A stretch of DNA of 64,000 bases, taken from positions 62,001 to 126,000 of the forward strand of contig NZ_JBHUGH010000003.1 in NCBI RefSeq assembly GCF_042681825.1. The letters are read 5' to 3'. Both the position numbers and the translations under genes were made by a program. Under the pieces are notes generated by a model, which did not search any database, was not told where the DNA came from, and saw only the letters and a list, made by a program, of their open reading frames with translations. This DNA comes from Halodurantibacterium flavum. GTDB lineage: Bacteria; Pseudomonadota; Alphaproteobacteria; Rhodobacterales; Rhodobacteraceae. Below, piece by piece: positions 17,599-26,555 of this stretch (within the stretch, counting starts at the first letter, position 1; the number at the start of each line of letters is the position of its first letter).

Positions 17599-19959
17599 AT
17601 GCCCACGATCAAGGACATCCTGACCACCATGGAGTATGGCCCGGCCCCGGAAGACAGCAGCGTCGTCACCGACTGGATCAGGCGGCACGAGGCGCGGTTC
17701 GGTCATTTCATCGACGGCCATTTCACCGATCCGGCGCAGACCTTCACCACCACCAATCCCGCCACCGGAGAGGCGGTTGCCCAGATCGCGTCCGGCAGCG
17801 CGGCCGATGTGGATGCGGCCGTTTCGGCGGCGCGGGCGGCGCAGCCGGGCTGGGCGGCGCTGGACGGGCATGCAAGGGCGCGTCATCTCTATGCGCTCGC
17901 CCGGCATCTGCAGCAACATGCGCGGTTTCTGGCGGTGCTGGAAACCATCGACAACGGCAAGACGATCCGCGAAAGCCGCGACATCGACCTGCCGCTGGTG
18001 ATCCGGCATTTCTATCATCACGCCGGCTGGGCCGAGCTTCTGGCCGACGAATTTCCCGGCGCGCGGCCGCACGGGGTCTGCGGCCAGATCATCCCGTGGA
18101 ACTTCCCGCTTCTGATGCTGGCGTGGAAGGTCGCGCCGGCCCTGGCCGCGGGCAATACCGTGGTGCTCAAACCGGCGGAATACACACCGCTGACGGCGCT
18201 GGCCTTTGCCGAGATCGCGCGAGAGGCCGGGCTGCCGCCCGGCGTTCTGAACATCGTGACGGGGGATGGCGAAACCGGGGCGGCGCTGGTGCGGCACCCG
18301 GACGTCGACAAGATCGCCTTTACCGGCTCGACCGAGGTGGGCCGCCTGATCCGGCAGGAAACGGCAGGCAGCGGCAAGGCGCTGACGCTGGAGCTTGGCG
18401 GCAAGTCACCCCTGATCGTTTTCGCCGATGCCGATCTGGACGCGGCGGTCGAGGGGATCGTCGATTCCATCTGGTTCAATCAGGGGCAGGTCTGCTGCGC
18501 CGGCTCTCGTATTCTGGTGGCCGAGCCCGTGGCGGAACGGTTGGAAAAGCTGCTGCGCAACCGGCTCACGACCCTTGTCACCGGCGATCCGCTGGACAAA
18601 TCGACCGATCTCGGCCCCATCGTCGACCCGGTGCAACTGGCCCGCATCCGCGAGCTGGTGGCAAAAGGCGTCGATGGCGGCGCCACGCTTTATCAGGGCA
18701 GCGCACCGGACGGCTGCTATTATCCGCCGACGCTGGTGACGGGTGTGGAACCCGCCTCTGTCCTTTGCACCGAAGAGATCTTTGGCCCGGTCGTGACCCT
18801 GACGCCCTTCCGCACGCCCGAGGATGCCGTCGCCCTTGCCAACAACACCCGCTATGGTCTTGCCGCCTCGGTCTGGACCGAAAATGTGAACCTTGCGCTG
18901 GATATCGCGTCGCAGGTCAGGGCGGGGGTCGTCTGGATCAATACGGCCAACGTCTTTGACGCAGGCGCGCCCTTTGGCGGATGGCGCGAAAGCGGCTTTG
19001 GCCGCGAGGGCGGGCGCGCCGGGATGTCCGCATATCTTGCCGGCACTCAGCCCGCGGGCAAAGGCAGGGAGGCCCCGCTACCGCCGCCTGTGGCCACACC
19101 CGCCCCCGCCCTGCCCGCCGCCGCGATCGACCGGACAGCCAAGCTCTATATCGGGGGGCGGCAGGTGCGTCCCGACAGCGGCTATTCCTATGTGACGGGC
19201 GATCCGGACGCGCCGACCGGCCTTGCCGGCTTGGGTAATCGCAAGGACATCCGGAACGCGGTCGAGGCTGCGGCAAAGGCCACCGGATGGGGCAGGCAAC
19301 CGGGTCACAACCGGGCGCAGGTGCTCTATTATCTGGCCGAGAACCTCGGCGCCCGTGCGGCCGAGTTCGCATCCCGGCTGGAGAGCTTTGGCCACAGTCC
19401 CAGCGAGGCCCGCGAGGAAGTTGACCAAAGCCTTCGCCGCATCTTCTGGTATGCGGCACAGGCGGACAAATATGACGGCGCGACCCATCACACGCGGTCG
19501 GGCCATATCACGCTGACGCAGCCGCAGCCGCTGGGGATCATGGGCATTGCCTGCCCCGACGCCTGTCCGCTGCTCGGCCTTGTTTCGACGGTGCTGCCCG
19601 CGATTGCGATGGGCAACAGAGTGATCGTCCTGCCCTCGCCGTCACGGCCCCTTGCGGCCACCGATTTCTATCAGGTGCTCGACACCTCGGACGTTCCGGC
19701 CGGCGTGGTCAACATCGTCACCGGGCCCCGCGACGCGCTGGCCGCAACCCTTGCCGCCCATGACGAGGTTGACGGCATGTGGTATTTCGGAACCGCGCAG
19801 GGCTGCGCCGACACCGAACGTCATTCGGCCGGCAACCTAAAGCAGACATGGTGCGAGGATGGCGCCGCCCGCAACTGGTCGGGGCCTGAGGGGCAAGGCC
19901 GCCTGTTCCTGGACCGGGCCACGCAACCCAAGACGATCTGGGTGCCTTATGGCGAATGA
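17599..19959 (+). CDS. Two-domain aldehyde dehydrogenase, ALDH16 type
   Basis: A 786-residue protein, far longer than the usual ~490-residue ALDH. Residues 1-480 form a full ALDH with GKTI, IPWNFPLLM, the NAD loop FTGSTEVG, Glu265 in LELGGKSP and the catalytic Cys299 in GQVCCAGSR. After a Pro/Ala linker (about 485-515), residues 515-786 resemble a second, shortened ALDH fold (YIGGRQVRPDSGY, PLGIMGIACPD, GVVNIVTG) that lacks the catalytic motif. This is the bacterial ALDH16 layout, known from Loktanella. Coupling to deoC suggests acetaldehyde oxidation to acetate in deoxyribose breakdown. Confidence 0.88.
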   Translation: MPTIKDILTTMEYGPAPEDSSVVTDWIRRHEARFGHFIDGHFTDPAQTFTTTNPATGEAVAQIASGSAADVDAAVSAARAAQPGWAALDGHARARHLYALARHLQQHARFLAVLETIDNGKTIRESRDIDLPLVIRHFYHHAGWAELLADEFPGARPHGVCGQIIPWNFPLLMLAWKVAPALAAGNTVVLKPAEYTPLTALAFAEIAREAGLPPGVLNIVTGDGETGAALVRHPDVDKIAFTGSTEVGRLIRQETAGSGKALTLELGGKSPLIVFADADLDAAVEGIVDSIWFNQGQVCCAGSRILVAEPVAERLEKLLRNRLTTLVTGDPLDKSTDLGPIVDPVQLARIRELVAKGVDGGATLYQGSAPDGCYYPPTLVTGVEPASVLCTEEIFGPVVTLTPFRTPEDAVALANNTRYGLAASVWTENVNLALDIASQVRAGVVWINTANVFDAGAPFGGWRESGFGREGGRAGMSAYLAGTQPAGKGREAPLPPPVATPAPALPAAAIDRTAKLYIGGRQVRPDSGYSYVTGDPDAPTGLAGLGNRKDIRNAVEAAAKATGWGRQPGHNRAQVLYYLAENLGARAAEFASRLESFGHSPSEAREEVDQSLRRIFWYAAQADKYDGATHHTRSGHITLTQPQPLGIMGIACPDACPLLGLVSTVLPAIAMGNRVIVLPSPSRPLAATDFYQVLDTSDVPAGVVNIVTGPRDALAATLAAHDEVDGMWYFGTAQGCADTERHSAGNLKQTWCEDGAARNWSGPEGQGRLFLDRATQPKTIWVPYGE

Positions 19960-20035
19960 TGCGACCGCCGGATCATTTATGGCGTGATCCGCCCGGCCCG
20001 AGCGGCTATCAGGCGATTTGTAGAACGAGGGAAAC

Positions 20036-20473
20036 ATGCCGGGGCTCGTCTTTATCCTCAACGGTCCGAACCTGAACCTGCTGGGCAGGCGTCAGCCGGA
20101 AATCTATGGCGCCGAAACGCTGGCCGATGTCGAACAGGGTTGCCGGTCGCTGGCCGCCGCCGAAGGCTTGGAAATCCGGTTTCATCAGTCGAACCGGGAA
20201 TACGAGCTTATCGACTGGGTGCATGAGGCGCGGGACGTCGCGCAGGGCATCATCATCAACCCGGCGGCCTTTACGCATACCTCGGTCGCGCTTCTGGATG
20301 CGCTGCACACGTTCGAGGGGCCGGTGCTGGAGGTTCACATCTCCAACGTCCACAAGCGCGAGAGTTTCCGCCACCATTCCTATGTCTCGCTCCGCGCGGA
20401 CGGGGTGATCGCCGGTTTCGGGACCGAGGGCTATCTGCTCGCCTTGCGGCGGATGGCGACGCTTCTACGCTAA
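20036..20473 (+). CDS. aroQ: 3-dehydroquinate dehydratase, type II
   Basis: A 145-residue protein of normal length with the flexible lid NLLGRRQPEIYG (Arg19, Tyr24), the substrate loop INPAAFTHTSVAL and the EVHISNVHKRE motif with the catalytic His region. It performs the third step of the shikimate pathway. An AGGGAAA site precedes the start. Its stop codon overlaps the stop of the convergent MFS gene. Confidence 0.97.
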   Translation: MPGLVFILNGPNLNLLGRRQPEIYGAETLADVEQGCRSLAAAEGLEIRFHQSNREYELIDWVHEARDVAQGIIINPAAFTHTSVALLDALHTFEGPVLEVHISNVHKRESFRHHSYVSLRADGVIAGFGTEGYLLALRRMATLLR

Positions 20474-21663
20474 CCCCAAAGCTCCTTGCGTCGCGGCAGG
20501 AAAACGGTCAACAGCCCCAGAAGCGGCAGGAACGAACACAGGCGATAGACGAACTCGATCCCGTAGCGGTCGGCGACCACGCCCAGCACGGCCGCGGCGA
20601 TCCCGCCCATGCCAAAGGCAAAGCCAAAGAAAAGCCCCGCGATCATGCCGACGCGCCCGGGCACGAGTTCCTGTGCAAAGACCACGATGGCCGGGAAGGC
20701 CGAGGCGATGACCACCCCGATGATCACGGAAAGGATCGCGGTCCAGAAAAGATCCACATAAGGCAGCGCGAGCGTGAAGGGCAGAACCCCCAGGATCGAG
20801 ACCCAGATCACCGTCAGCGATCCGAACCTGTCGCCCACCGGCCCGCCCAGCACCACCCCCAGCGCCGCGCCCCCGAGGAACAGAAACAGCATCAACTGCG
20901 CCTCTTGCGCCGAGAGCGAGAACCGCTCGATCAGGAAAAAGGTGTAATAACTGCCGATGCTGGCCGTGTAGATGTTCTTGGTGAAGACAAGCACGGCCAG
21001 AACGATGATCGCCGTCGTCACCCGGTGACGCGGCAGGCTGCGCATACGGATCGCCGGTTTGCGGCCCGCATTGGCAATACGGTAGCGGCCGTACCATGCG
21101 CCCACCTGCCACAGGATCACCATGCCCAGCAGGGCCGCGACCGAAAACCATGCGATGCTGCCCCGCCCCATCGGAACCACGATGAAGGCCGCCAGAAGCG
21201 GCCCCGCCGCCGTCCCGAAATTGCCCCCGACCTGAAACAGGGACTGTGCCGTGCCATAGCGTCCGCCCGAGGCGAGCCGGGCCACGCGCGATGCCTCGGG
21301 GTGGAAAACCGCCGAGCCGATCCCGATCAGCATCGCCCCGCCCAGAAGCGCCGCATAGCTCTGGGCCTGCGCCAGCAGGATCAGCCCGAAAAAGGTCGAG
21401 CCCATGCCAATGGGCAGTGACTGCGGAAAGGGCCGCCGGTCCGTCACCATTCCGACCACGGGTTGCAGGAGCGATGCCGTGACCTGAAAGGCGAAGGTCA
21501 TCAGCCCGATCTGCCAGAACGACAGCGAGAATTCCGCCTGCAGCAACGGATAGCTCGCGGCCAGCACCGACTGCATCACATCGTTCAGGAAGTGGCAGAT
21601 ACTGACCCCGACGATCACCAGATAGGCGGTCTGGGCATGGGTATCGTGTTGCGCCAGTGACAT
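20470..21663 (-). CDS. MFS efflux transporter, fosmidomycin-resistance (Fsr) type
   Basis: A 397-residue protein with 12 predicted membrane helices. The start at 21663 (MSLAQHDTHAQTAYLVI) has a GGAG site; an upstream ATG adds only a non-conserved tail. Motifs fit the Fsr subgroup: SICHFLNDVMQSVL in helix 1, GSAVFHPEASRVA in helix 4 and FAQELVPGRVGMIAGL in helix 10. E. coli Fsr exports fosmidomycin; the natural substrate is not known. The coding end overlaps the aroQ stop by 4 bp. Confidence 0.87.
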   Translation of the reverse strand: MSLAQHDTHAQTAYLVIVGVSICHFLNDVMQSVLAASYPLLQAEFSLSFWQIGLMTFAFQVTASLLQPVVGMVTDRRPFPQSLPIGMGSTFFGLILLAQAQSYAALLGGAMLIGIGSAVFHPEASRVARLASGGRYGTAQSLFQVGGNFGTAAGPLLAAFIVVPMGRGSIAWFSVAALLGMVILWQVGAWYGRYRIANAGRKPAIRMRSLPRHRVTTAIIVLAVLVFTKNIYTASIGSYYTFFLIERFSLSAQEAQLMLFLFLGGAALGVVLGGPVGDRFGSLTVIWVSILGVLPFTLALPYVDLFWTAILSVIIGVVIASAFPAIVVFAQELVPGRVGMIAGLFFGFAFGMGGIAAAVLGVVADRYGIEFVYRLCSFLPLLGLLTVFLPRRKELWG

Positions 21664-21831
21664 CAGATGGCTCCGCAGGGGTGGGCGACGCGGGCATCGG
21701 TGCAGATTCTGCAACGAAAGGCCAGATCAAAAACGGCATCGATCCATCATCTTTTGCGATGCCCCTGACCACAACTTGGCGATGGAACGTGGCGCCCGCA
21801 TCCGCTAACCCCGGCCTCGGAGGAGCAAGCG

Positions 21832-22743
21832 ATGAACGACGCCACACCCGGGACCCTCCCGGAAAACGCCGATACGCCCGCGGGCTTTGCCTATGCGCTT
21901 GCTGCCTATCTGATGTGGGGCGCGCTGCTGCCGATCTACATGAAGGCGCTGTCGCATGTACCCGCGGTTGAGGTCATCGCCCATCGCGTCGTCTGGTCGC
22001 TTCCGATCGCGGCCGCGGTGCTGATCGTGACCCGGCGGATGGATGCGTTGCGGGTGGCGCTCGCCTCGCGCCGGACGCTTGCCATGGCTGCGGTGACAGC
22101 CACGCTCGTGTCGGCGAACTGGGGCATCTATGTCTGGGCCATCGGGTCGGGACATGCGCTGGACGCCGCGCTTGGCTATTACATCAACCCGCTTTTCAGC
22201 GTGTTGCTCGGGGCGGTCCTGTTGCGGGAATCGCTGGGGCGGTTGCAGATCGCCGCGCTGTGCCTCGCGGGTGCGGCCGTCCTTGCCCTGACGCTGGAAG
22301 GCGGGCGCGTGCCATGGGTCGCGTTGGGCCTGACGCTCACCTGGGGGCTTTATGCGTATTTCAAGAAATCGCTCCCCGTGGGCCCGAACCAGGGCTTCTT
22401 TCTCGAAGTGCTTCTTTTGACGCCACCTGCCCTGATCTGGATCATCTGGCTGACCTATAGCGGGCAGAGCCATTTCGGCGGCAGTTCCAGCGATGTCCTT
22501 TTGCTGATCGGCTGCGGCCTGGTGACGGCTGTCCCGCTGATCACCTATGCGAACGCGGCCAAGTTGCTGCGGCTTTCGACCATCGGAATCATGCAGTATA
22601 TCGCGCCCACAATGGTGTTTCTGACGGCGATCGTGCTTTTTGGCGAACCGCTGGACCGGGCGCGGATGATCGCCTTCCCCTTGATCTGGGCGGCGCTCCT
22701 GCTCTATTCGCTGCCCCTGCTGCGCCAGATGCGGCGCGCCTGA
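21832..22743 (+). CDS. rarD: EamA-family transporter RarD
   Basis: A 303-residue protein with ten predicted membrane helices and two EamA halves. It begins GFAYALAAYLMWGALLPIYMK and contains HRVVWSLP, GYYINPLFSVLLG and IGIMQYIAPTMVFL, the RarD signatures. A GGAGGAGC ribosome site precedes the start. RarD is named for chloramphenicol sensitivity in Pseudomonas but its substrate is unresolved. It stands alone between fsr (divergent) and the ABC importer. Confidence 0.93.
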   Translation: MNDATPGTLPENADTPAGFAYALAAYLMWGALLPIYMKALSHVPAVEVIAHRVVWSLPIAAAVLIVTRRMDALRVALASRRTLAMAAVTATLVSANWGIYVWAIGSGHALDAALGYYINPLFSVLLGAVLLRESLGRLQIAALCLAGAAVLALTLEGGRVPWVALGLTLTWGLYAYFKKSLPVGPNQGFFLEVLLLTPPALIWIIWLTYSGQSHFGGSSSDVLLLIGCGLVTAVPLITYANAAKLLRLSTIGIMQYIAPTMVFLTAIVLFGEPLDRARMIAFPLIWAALLLYSLPLLRQMRRA

Positions 22744-22827
22744 AACAGGCGTTGGCGCAGGTGCCGCAACGTCACCTGACCCGCCCCGGCTGTGGGAACG
22801 GCTGAAATCTGTGCAGAAACATCCTGA

Positions 22828-22855
22828 TTGACTGCCTGATCAAAATTAGTAATTG
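22828..22855 (+). promoter_or_regulatory. Candidate promoter of the peptide ABC operon
   Basis: TTGACT (22828-22833) is followed after 16 nt by TAATTG (22850-22855) in an unusually AT-rich patch, about 80 bp before the substrate-binding protein gene. The -35 is good and the -10 moderate. Confidence 0.35.
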
Positions 22856-22932
22856 AACCGGGCCGCCGAAAAGGATTTTCTGCAGCAAGTAGCCGCCCCG
22901 TGGCGGCTTCTTTCACGAACAGGGAGATAAAG

Positions 22933-24516
22933 ATGAAGAAGGTGATGACGCGCCTCGGCCTGGCGCTGCTGTCCTCGACGATGATCGCCGGTGTGGCGTC
23001 CGCCGAGACGATCCGCTGGGCCCGCGCCTCGGATGCGCTGACGCTCGATCCGCATTCGCAGAACCAGGGCGTGACCCACAACTTTGCCCATCACATCTAT
23101 GAGACGCTGGTGGACCGGGATGTAGAGGGGACGCTGCAACCGCGCCTTGCGACGGAATGGTCGCTCAAGGAAGACGATCCGACGGTCTGGGTTTTCACGC
23201 TGCGCGAAGGCGTGACCTTCCATGACGGCGCCGAATTCACCGCCGAGGATGTGGTCTTCTCGCTCGACCGTGCGCGGTCGGAGCGGTCGAACATGCGCCA
23301 GCTTCACGTCGAGGTGGCAGAGGTCCGCGCGGTCGACGACTATACCGTCGAGGTCCAGATGACCGGCCCCGCGCCGCTCTATCCGAACAACCTCACGAAC
23401 ACCTTCATCATGGACAAGGACTGGTCCGAGGCCAATGACGTGGTCGAGGTGCAGGACTACGCTGCGGGCGAAGACAACTATGCCGTCCGCAACACCAACG
23501 GCACCGGCCCCTATGTCCTGCAATCGCGCGAGGTGGACGTCCGTTCGGTCCTGACCCTGAACGAGAACCACTGGGCCGAAGAAACCCCGGCCGTGACCGA
23601 GATCATCTATCTGCCCATCGCCGACAACGCGACCCGCGTCGCGGCGCTTCTGTCCGGCGAGGTCGATCTGGTGCAGGACGTTCCGGTGCAGGACATCGAG
23701 CGTCTGCAGAACACCGGCGGCATCAAGATCGAGACCGGCCCGGAAAACCGCGTGATCTATTTCGGCTACCGCTTCGGCGAAGAGCCGCTGTCGTCGTCGA
23801 ATATCACCGACGCCAACCCGTTTAACGACCCCCGCGTGCGTGAGGCGATGGAACTGGCCGTCGACCGCGACGCGATCGCGCAGGTCGTGATGCGCGGCCA
23901 GTCGATCCCGACGGGCGTCGCCAACCCGCCCTTCGTCGCGGGCTGGACCGAGGAACTGAACGCCTATCCGGCGGTGGACCTCGACCGGGCACGCGAACTG
24001 ATGGCCGAGGCCGGCTATGAAAACGGCTTTACCGTCACGCTCGACACGCCGAACAACCGTTATGTCAACGACGAGGCGATCAGCCAGGCCGTCGTCGGCA
24101 TGCTGGGCCGCATCGGCATCAACGTGACGCTGGCCTCGCGGCCCGTGGCGCAGCACTCGCCGCTGGTCACCAACAACCAGACCGACTTCTACCTTCTGGG
24201 CTGGGGCGTGCCGACCTTCGATTCCGCCTATGTGTTCAACGACCTCGTGCACACCAAGGAAGGCAGCTATGGCGCCTATAACGGCGGTCTCTACTCCAAC
24301 CCCGAACTGGACGAGATGATCCAGTCGCTGGGCACCGAGACCGACATGGAGGTCCGTGACGCCACCGTCGCCGAAATCTGGGAAGTCGTGAAATCGGACC
24401 GCGTGCTGCTGCCGATCCACAACCAGATGCTGGCCTATGCGATGCGTGAGGACATCACGCTGCCGGTTCACCCGGAAAACCAGCCGCTGATGACCTCGGT
24501 CACTTTCGCGGATTGA
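22933..24516 (+). CDS. ABC transporter peptide-type substrate-binding protein
   Basis: A 527-residue class C binding protein (SBP_bac_5, DppA/OppA family). The start at 22933 has AGGGAG 7 nt upstream. Residues 1-24 are a signal peptide ending VASA. The mature protein shows SDALTLDPHSQNQG, the EPLVD-like YETLVDRDVEG, GVTFHDGAEFTAEDVVFSL and a lobe-II YLLGWGVPTFDS. It captures a peptide or related solute in the periplasm. It is the first gene of the five-gene importer and is separated from the permease by a strong hairpin. The exact substrate cannot be read from sequence. Confidence 0.93.
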   Translation: MKKVMTRLGLALLSSTMIAGVASAETIRWARASDALTLDPHSQNQGVTHNFAHHIYETLVDRDVEGTLQPRLATEWSLKEDDPTVWVFTLREGVTFHDGAEFTAEDVVFSLDRARSERSNMRQLHVEVAEVRAVDDYTVEVQMTGPAPLYPNNLTNTFIMDKDWSEANDVVEVQDYAAGEDNYAVRNTNGTGPYVLQSREVDVRSVLTLNENHWAEETPAVTEIIYLPIADNATRVAALLSGEVDLVQDVPVQDIERLQNTGGIKIETGPENRVIYFGYRFGEEPLSSSNITDANPFNDPRVREAMELAVDRDAIAQVVMRGQSIPTGVANPPFVAGWTEELNAYPAVDLDRARELMAEAGYENGFTVTLDTPNNRYVNDEAISQAVVGMLGRIGINVTLASRPVAQHSPLVTNNQTDFYLLGWGVPTFDSAYVFNDLVHTKEGSYGAYNGGLYSNPELDEMIQSLGTETDMEVRDATVAEIWEVVKSDRVLLPIHNQMLAYAMREDITLPVHPENQPLMTSVTFAD

Positions 24517-24532
24517 TCCCGACGACCTGAAG

Positions 24533-24567
24533 ACCGCCGCGTCCGGCAATGGCCCGGGCGCGGCGGT
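24533..24567 (+). other. Intercistronic hairpin after the binding-protein gene
   Basis: ACCGCCGCG (24533-24541) pairs perfectly with CGCGGCGGT (24559-24567), and the inner CCGG/CCGG bases extend the stem. There is no T-run. Hairpins here are typical of importer operons and raise binding-protein mRNA relative to permease mRNA by protecting the 3' end or causing partial termination. Confidence 0.65.
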
Positions 24568-24593
24568 TCTCCATTTGAAAGGACGGAGCGCCC

Positions 24594-25577
24594 ATGCTGG
24601 CCTTCATCATTCGACGACTGGCCCAATCGGTGCTGGTCATGCTTTTCGTCGCGCTGATCGCGTTCTTCGTGTTCCGCTATGTGGGCGATCCGATCGCCAG
24701 CATGGTGGGTGTCGAAACCCGCCTTGAGGATCAGGAGATCATGCGCGAACGGCTGGGTCTGAACGACCCGGTCATCATCCAGTTCATGCGCTTCATCGGC
24801 AATGCGCTGCAGGGAGAGTTCGGAATTTCCTACCGGCTGCAACAGCCGGTCACGGAACTGATCCTGAGCCGCCTGCCCGCGACGCTGGAGCTTGCCTTTG
24901 CCTCGGCGCTGATCGCGCTGGTCTTCGGGCTGACGCTGGGCGTCTTTACGGCGCTCAAGCCCCGCAGCGTGGCGACGGCCTTCATCATGGCGGTGTCGCT
25001 GGTGGGCGTGTCGCTGCCGACCTTCCTGATCGGGATCGGGCTGATCTACATCTTCGCGGTCGAACTGGGATGGTTCCCGTCCTTCGGGCGCGGCGGAGTT
25101 GTGGACCTCGGCTGGTGGCGAACGGGTCTTCTGACCGAAAGCGGCCTGCGGTCGCTCGTCCTGCCGGCGATCACGCTCTCGCTCTTCCAGCTTACGCTCA
25201 TCATGCGGCTGGTGCGGGCCGAGATGCTGGAGGTGCTGCGCACCGAATACATCCGCTTTGCGCGTGCAAGGGGCCTCAGCCAGCGGGCGATCCATTTCGG
25301 CCACGCGCTGAAGAACACGCTGGTGCCGGTCATCACGATCACGGGCCTGCAACTCGGATCGGTCATCGCCTTTGCGATCGTGACCGAGACCGTGTTCCAG
25401 TGGCCGGGGGTCGGATCGCTCTTCATCGTGTCGGTGCAGGTGGTCGATGTGCCCGTGATGGCCGCCTACCTCATGTTCATCGCGCTGGTTTTCGTGCTGA
25501 TCAACCTCATCGTCGATATTCTTTACTACGTCGTCGACCCGCGCCTGCGTGTCGATGGCGGCGGACGCGGGAAATAA
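24594..25577 (+). CDS. Peptide ABC transporter permease (DppB-like)
   Basis: A 327-residue inner-membrane protein with six predicted helices. It starts MLAFIIRRLAQSVLVMLFVALI, the usual DppB/OppB opening, and carries the EAA loop EYIRFARARGLSQRAI that docks on the ATPases. A GGACGGAG site precedes the start. It pairs with the next gene to form the heterodimeric channel. Confidence 0.95.
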   Translation: MLAFIIRRLAQSVLVMLFVALIAFFVFRYVGDPIASMVGVETRLEDQEIMRERLGLNDPVIIQFMRFIGNALQGEFGISYRLQQPVTELILSRLPATLELAFASALIALVFGLTLGVFTALKPRSVATAFIMAVSLVGVSLPTFLIGIGLIYIFAVELGWFPSFGRGGVVDLGWWRTGLLTESGLRSLVLPAITLSLFQLTLIMRLVRAEMLEVLRTEYIRFARARGLSQRAIHFGHALKNTLVPVITITGLQLGSVIAFAIVTETVFQWPGVGSLFIVSVQVVDVPVMAAYLMFIALVFVLINLIVDILYYVVDPRLRVDGGGRGK

Positions 25578-25580
25578 CCC

Positions 25581-26546
25581 ATGAAAAACCCCACCCAAGC
25601 CAAGCCGGCGCCCATCGTGCCGCCCAAGCCCCAGGGCAGGCTCAAGGCCGCGCTCGACAGCGACATCTTCTATTCCTGGCGCCGTTCGCCCGTGACGATC
25701 ATCGCGACCCTGGTCGCGCTCTCGCTGATCCTGATGGCGATCCTTGCGCCCTGGATCGCGCCCTACAATCCGTTCAACCCCGCCAGCCTGAACCTGATGA
25801 ACGGCTTTACACCGCCGATGACCGAAAGCGCCTTTACCGGCGACGTCTTCATCATGGGCGCCGACAACCAGGGCCGCGACGTCCTGTCGAGCATCATGTA
25901 TGGCAGCCGCATCTCGCTTTTCGTGGGGGCGATGGCGACCGCTTTTGCCATCACGCTCGGCGTATCGCTGGGGCTGGTTGCGGGTTATAACGGCGGCACC
26001 GTCGATGGCGTCATCATGCGTGTCGCCGACATCCAGCTTTCGTTTCCGGGCATCCTGATCGCCCTTTTGATCTTCGGCATCGCGCGCGGCCTGATTCCGC
26101 CGAACCAGCAGGAAAGCATGGCGATCTGGGTGCTGATCATCGCCATCGGCCTGTCGAACTGGGCGCAGTTCGCCCGGACGGTCCGCGGCGCGACGATGGT
26201 CGAGCGGCAGAAGGACTACGTTTCCGCCGCGCGCATCATGGGGGTGCATCCCTTTCTCATCCTGATCCGCCACGTTCTGCCCAACGTCCTTGGCCCGGTG
26301 CTCGTGATCGGGACCATCGGCCTTGCGCTTGCCATCATCGAAGAGGCGACGCTGTCGTTCCTTGGCGTGGGCGTGCCGCCGACGCAGCCCTCGCTCGGGA
26401 CGTTGATCCGGATCGGGCAGCAGTTCCTCTTTTCCGGCGAGTGGTGGATTCTCTTCTTCCCGGCGATCACGCTGATCCTGCTGGCGCTTTCGGTCAACCT
26501 GCTGGGCGACTGGCTGCGCGACGCCCTGAACCCCAAACTGCGCTGA
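25581..26546 (+). CDS. Peptide ABC transporter permease (DppC-like)
   Basis: A 321-residue permease with a cytoplasmic Pro-rich N-terminus, then six helices. The DppC/OppC landmarks FIMGADNQGRDVLSSIMYG and the EAA loop DYVSAARIMGVHPF are present, ending LGDWLRDALNPKLR. It lies 3 nt after the DppB-like gene. Together they form the translocation pore. Confidence 0.95.
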   Translation: MKNPTQAKPAPIVPPKPQGRLKAALDSDIFYSWRRSPVTIIATLVALSLILMAILAPWIAPYNPFNPASLNLMNGFTPPMTESAFTGDVFIMGADNQGRDVLSSIMYGSRISLFVGAMATAFAITLGVSLGLVAGYNGGTVDGVIMRVADIQLSFPGILIALLIFGIARGLIPPNQQESMAIWVLIIAIGLSNWAQFARTVRGATMVERQKDYVSAARIMGVHPFLILIRHVLPNVLGPVLVIGTIGLALAIIEEATLSFLGVGVPPTQPSLGTLIRIGQQFLFSGEWWILFFPAITLILLALSVNLLGDWLRDALNPKLR

Positions 26547-26555
26547 GGACGAAAG

